The notes beneath the pieces are model-generated. The model saw only the letters and a list, made by a program, of their open reading frames with translations, was not told the origin of the DNA and did no database searches. A stretch of 64,000 nucleotides of DNA from Galbula dea (lineage: Eukaryota > Chordata > Aves > Piciformes > Galbulidae). Both the position numbers and the translations under genes were made by a program. Positions 60,501 to 64,000 of the stretch are shown here, in pieces. The DNA is taken from positions 1 to 64,000 of the forward strand of contig VWZX01010759.1 in the NCBI GenBank assembly GCA_013399015.1. The letters run 5' to 3'. Position 1 is the first letter of the stretch; each line of letters begins with the position of its first letter.

Positions 60501-63384
60501 ATGAAATCATGTGCTTATGATTTGCCCTTCCATATGCCACACTAACACCAGCCAATGTAAGAGCAGCTGCCACTCGTTCTTTTTCTCCTTGCTCCTAAAT
60601 TATTTGAGTTTCACCTGTTCCTTTCTCAAATTAGCCCAAAACTTTTGTTCATTTCTAAGCTTATGCCAACAGTAACAACTGTACCAACTGGTACCTAGGC
60701 CTAAAGTCAGTGGGTGATTCATTTCTAAAGCAATGTGTTCTTGATTTCTCTGAATGGAATCGAAGGTTTACAAATTTAGTTCAAGGATTAAAAATAATTG
60801 GAAATTGTTCCAGAGCAATGTGCATAAAATGTACAAAAAGACACTATTGTGTATCTTAAGAACAAAGAAGTATATAACATGAGGTAAAAGAAAGTTAGCA
60901 ATCAACCAAAACCTACTTTGTTAAGTAGCCTGTGATTACATTATTTGGAAATGGCTTGACTCCAAAATACTCAGACTGTTACAAAGTTGTTAAAGATTTC
61001 AAGTTCACATCCAAATTAAAGTTGGAATATTTCACTGAAGACTCTTTCTCTTTCTATTATTTTTTATCATTTAAAACTCTTACTGACTCTTAAAACCATC
61101 AATAAACTTTACCTTGATAAAGCAACTTAGGTCTTGTACACAAATCATTATTTTAAATTACAGACAAACTTTATAATAATGAAATTATTTTGTTCAATAA
61201 GACAAATATACATTTACTCTCTTAATACTTATGAAGGCAAGAGCATGCAGAATTTGTAACATTGATGTACTTAGCTCAGCCACATTTTTGTATTTCCAAT
61301 TGTATTTACTGTGAGAGTATAATTTCTATTCTTTAAATGCCTACTCTTTCTTCTCAAGTTCTGTTTTTTCTAAAAGGTTGTTACTCCACATTTGCAAAAC
61401 AATTCCCTCCTGATCTGATCCTCAGTAATGCAAGATGTTGGTTTCTAAACCTTCCAGTAGAGGTTTCTAATTCAGCTTCCCTAAAACCAGTGGAAAGCCC
61501 TCAATCTTAAAACCTGGAGCAAGCCTTATTGATAGGATGGTTCCATTTCCATCTATCTTTTATGACCCAAAATGACTAGAAGACAATCAGCCACAACTCA
61601 GAATCTTTATGACTTTAAGACCGTTCCTAAATCAAAAGCCCTAAGAAGCTCCTATAAATAATTACCAGTAGACAAGATGAATGAGGATTCCTTGTTTATT
61701 CATATCTGATCTTATAGTTGTAAGATGACCTCTGAGCAGAATTTCCTGTATGCTTAGTTTTCAGGGCCTGGTTTTTAGGAAAAAAACATGCCTTCAGGCC
61801 CTGAAGACCTGAGAAAGATCAGTAGTGAAATCCATGTCTTACTCATTTAAAAGAAATCTTAGGAAAAAATGCATAGCAAAACTTCAATACGTTCCAATCC
61901 ATCTTCTTCATGGACATTTTGAAAAATATTAGTATCATTACATGTAATAGTGCTGGTATTGTTTTGCAGGGAAAAGAAACACAAAACCATTTTTCTGTAA
62001 GAGCAAGTGTTCAGCCTCCTTGCATTTAGCCACAGCAAATTAAAGCAGAGTTTCATACAGAGACAGGGCTAGAAAGGAAAAAGAAGAAAAAATGAATTTG
62101 ATGTCATGCTCACTTTTAGGTTTTTTAACAGGGTTTTGAATTGAAGATTTCTTTAAATGATATTTAAGTAAAATTAAGACAAGGCACGATGTCATAGGCA
62201 GGATCACTAATCAAACACAGCCTAGATAATGTGCACCATGTCTTGCTCAATGGGAAGTAATTACTATAACATTAGCTTTGCGATGTTTAAATAACCATTT
62301 CATTATATTTTTTCTAGACTGATTAAATTTTCTCAGCATTTATAATGCATCATTACATTTGCTTTGTGCACAGATAATGCACTGCATAGCTCCTCATTAA
62401 AACTTCACTGCTCTCCTTCGTAATTTTTAATATATCTAATTTGAATTATTTTCATAAAGTTTTAAAAATACTTGTTAATTCTTTATTAACACCACATCTT
62501 ACGTGTGAAGTGACTAGGCTGCCACTTGCCCAAAGTAGGCTTTTCATTTCAAGGCCTCAGGGAACTACACATGTTGGAGGTAAATGAGATTAAGCTTTAG
62601 TCACAAACTTTGATATACTGCAGTGGTCCACAGCCAAGCGTCACTGTAGTATGGCATGAGTATATGACCTGGCTACCTTATTCCTTTTGTTGCTATGATA
62701 TTTTGTCTCATGGGTGTAGTAATGGAATAAAATTAAAGTCTCTGTCTTCTGGTTCATAAGAATACTTCAGAGAAAAACTAAGGAAATAACCTGTTGAAAC
62801 TGGCTCAAAAATACTTTTATATTCTCCCAAGCAAAAAGCTGGATTGACTCTTAATTACAGTTTTGTTCAAGATGGTTACTCTGGGTTGAATTTTTTGAGT
62901 CTAGGGGAAAAAATCCTTATGTTTTTTAAACTACAAATGAAAAACACTAGTTTATTTCTTGCATCTTTAGATGCAAAATTGTAACATAGAAAAACAGATT
63001 TTTTTTATTTGTTTCCCTTTATCATTTTTTTTTTTTCTCTTTCTTTCTTAGGTGTCTTACTTTGTATATATGGACATTACATCTTCTATTTGGACAACAT
63101 AATTCACTGCCAGAAGTGAATGAGAGATGATAGATCTGGGATTTGTGTGGGCCCTGGCTCCCAAATATAAAATTGGAATTTGAAGGTCCATTCTCACTCA
63201 CAAAGTTATTACAAAGTTTGGGTGAAACTTTGTGACCAGAGTGAAAGTAGTCTTCTGGCTGTCATCAGAATGATGACATATCCATATTCATTCACCTCCC
63301 CTCCAGAAAGTTACAAATCTTGACAAACCAGACGACTCAAAGTGTAGTTCTACTTTCAGTGACATTGATGGAGAAGTTTTCCTT
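51503..63384. other. Long unique AT-rich stretch, no gene seen
   Basis: Nearly 12 kb without a recognised repeat or coding frame. Open frames are at most about 90 codons and have no domain. Low-complexity runs include an A14-type run near 54427-54440 and a T-rich tract near 63020-63050. The section 62140-62480 is rich in TAAT, ATTA and CATTA cores, a composition seen in developmental enhancers, but this cannot be tested here. The absence of transposons over 12 kb contrasts with the 23-29 kb cluster. Confidence 0.5.
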
Positions 63385-64000
63385 GGTTGATGAGAACTGA
63401 GTTAGGGAGCAGTTAAGCCATCTGGGCATCTATAAATCCACGGGACCTGATGGAATGCACCTGTGGGTGCTGAGGGAGCCAGCAGCAGTCATTGCCAGGC
63501 CACTCTCCATCATCTTTGGTAAGTCCCAGGGGACNGGGAAAGTGACCCAGGGATCCTGGTAGATTGAAGGATGATCATGAGCCAGCAGTATGCTCTTGTG
63601 GCCAGGAGGGCCAATGAGATTCTGGGGTGGATTAGAAAGTGTGTGGTTAGTAGGTCAAGAGAGGGTCTTCTTCCCCTTTACTCTACCCTGGTGAGGCCGC
63701 ATCTGGAATATTGTGTCCAGTTCTGGGCCTCTCAGTTGAAGAAGAATAGGGAACAGCTTGGAAGATTCCATCACAGAGCCACCAAGATGATGAAGGGGCT
63801 GGAACATCTTCCTTCTGAGGAAAGGCTGAGGGAGCTGGGTCTCTTTAGCTTGGAGGAGACCTCATCTATGCTTTTAAATATGTGAAGGGTGTGTGTCAGA
63901 ACGATGGGGTCAGGCTCTTCTCAGGAGCCCAGTGACAGGACAAGGGACAGTGGCTATAATCTGAAGCATAGGAAGTTCCATGCAAATACAAGAAAAAAAA
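63385..64000 (+). mobile_element. CR1 LINE, sense, cut by window end, with collapsed join
   Basis: Begins in the RT N-terminal region ('atctataaatccacgggacc' followed by 'tgatggaatgcacc', the GPDGMHP block, then 'IARPLSIIFG'). At the N (63535) it jumps to the post-palm region 'ggatcctggtagattgaagg' and continues through 'SQQYALVARRANEILGW', 'RPHLEYCVQFWASQLK' and 'KMMKGLEHLPSEERLREL'. About 590 nt of RT, including the PQGS and FADD blocks, are missing at the N. The window ends in the 3' region ('gttccatgcaaataca'). Subfamily as at 23.5 kb. The open frame 63571-63885 ends in a frameshift near 63855. Confidence 0.93.
63535..63535. other. Single-N contig join in CR1
   Basis: An N between 'aagtcccaggggac' and 'gggaaagtgaccc'. 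By comparison with 44894-46290 roughly 590 nt of RT sequence are missing. Confidence 0.9.

Noticed and set aside
1..64000. Bacterial-type features (operons, ribosome binding sites, CRISPR, terminators, origins)
   Set aside because: The sequence is vertebrate nuclear DNA by its CR1 and LTR content, and none of these structures is present.

Overview
The window looks like bird nuclear DNA, AT-rich and intergenic or intronic. The diagnosis rests on CR1 LINE retrotransposons, which have the avian/reptile 3' tail (a 'ttggactagatgatctttcaagg'-type block followed by short ATTCTGTG or ATTCTATG tandem repeats), and on two solo endogenous-retrovirus LTRs. I found no host protein-coding gene, tRNA, rRNA, CRISPR array or operon-like structure. 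The long open frames are either CR1 ORF fragments or chance frames in AT-rich DNA. I cannot name the species.

Layout. 1-0.28 kb: CR1 3' end cut by the window edge. 6.5-7.2 kb: solo LTR (690 bp, minus strand) with a perfect 5-bp target-site duplication. 11.6-17.4 kb: four CR1 pieces of different ages, one interrupted by a 183-base gap. 22.2 kb: a 55-base A homopolymer beside an N. 23.5-29.3 kb: the densest repeat cluster, holding an internally deleted CR1, an inverted CR1 3' end, and a CR1 5' part with an ORF1 esterase (GDSL) fragment and an ORF2 endonuclease fragment. An exact 202-bp duplicate between Ns sits inside that last element. 31.9-39.7 kb: four more CR1 pieces. 43.6-46.3 kb: CR1, solo LTR (520 bp), then the longest reverse-transcriptase remnant. 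50.9-51.5 kb: CR1 with an open RT palm piece and an intact ORF2 C-terminus. 63.4-64.0 kb: CR1 running out of the window. The remaining roughly 80 percent is unique-looking DNA without recognisable genes.

How the parts relate. An autonomous CR1 encodes ORF1p (RNA binding plus an esterase-like domain) and ORF2p (endonuclease plus reverse transcriptase), which copy its RNA by target-primed reverse transcription. Every copy here is broken by truncation, stops, frameshifts or deletions, so none could move itself. The youngest-looking copies share one 3' region and could have been mobilised by the same source elements.

The most useful result concerns assembly quality. There are five single-N joins, at 22205, 28626, 36386, 51095 and 63535. 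Four lie inside CR1 copies exactly where 300-600 nt of element sequence is missing or where sequence is wrongly repeated; the fifth abuts the A55 tract. I read these as repeat-collapse or contig-join artefacts rather than biology. I did not find a convincing new biological system.
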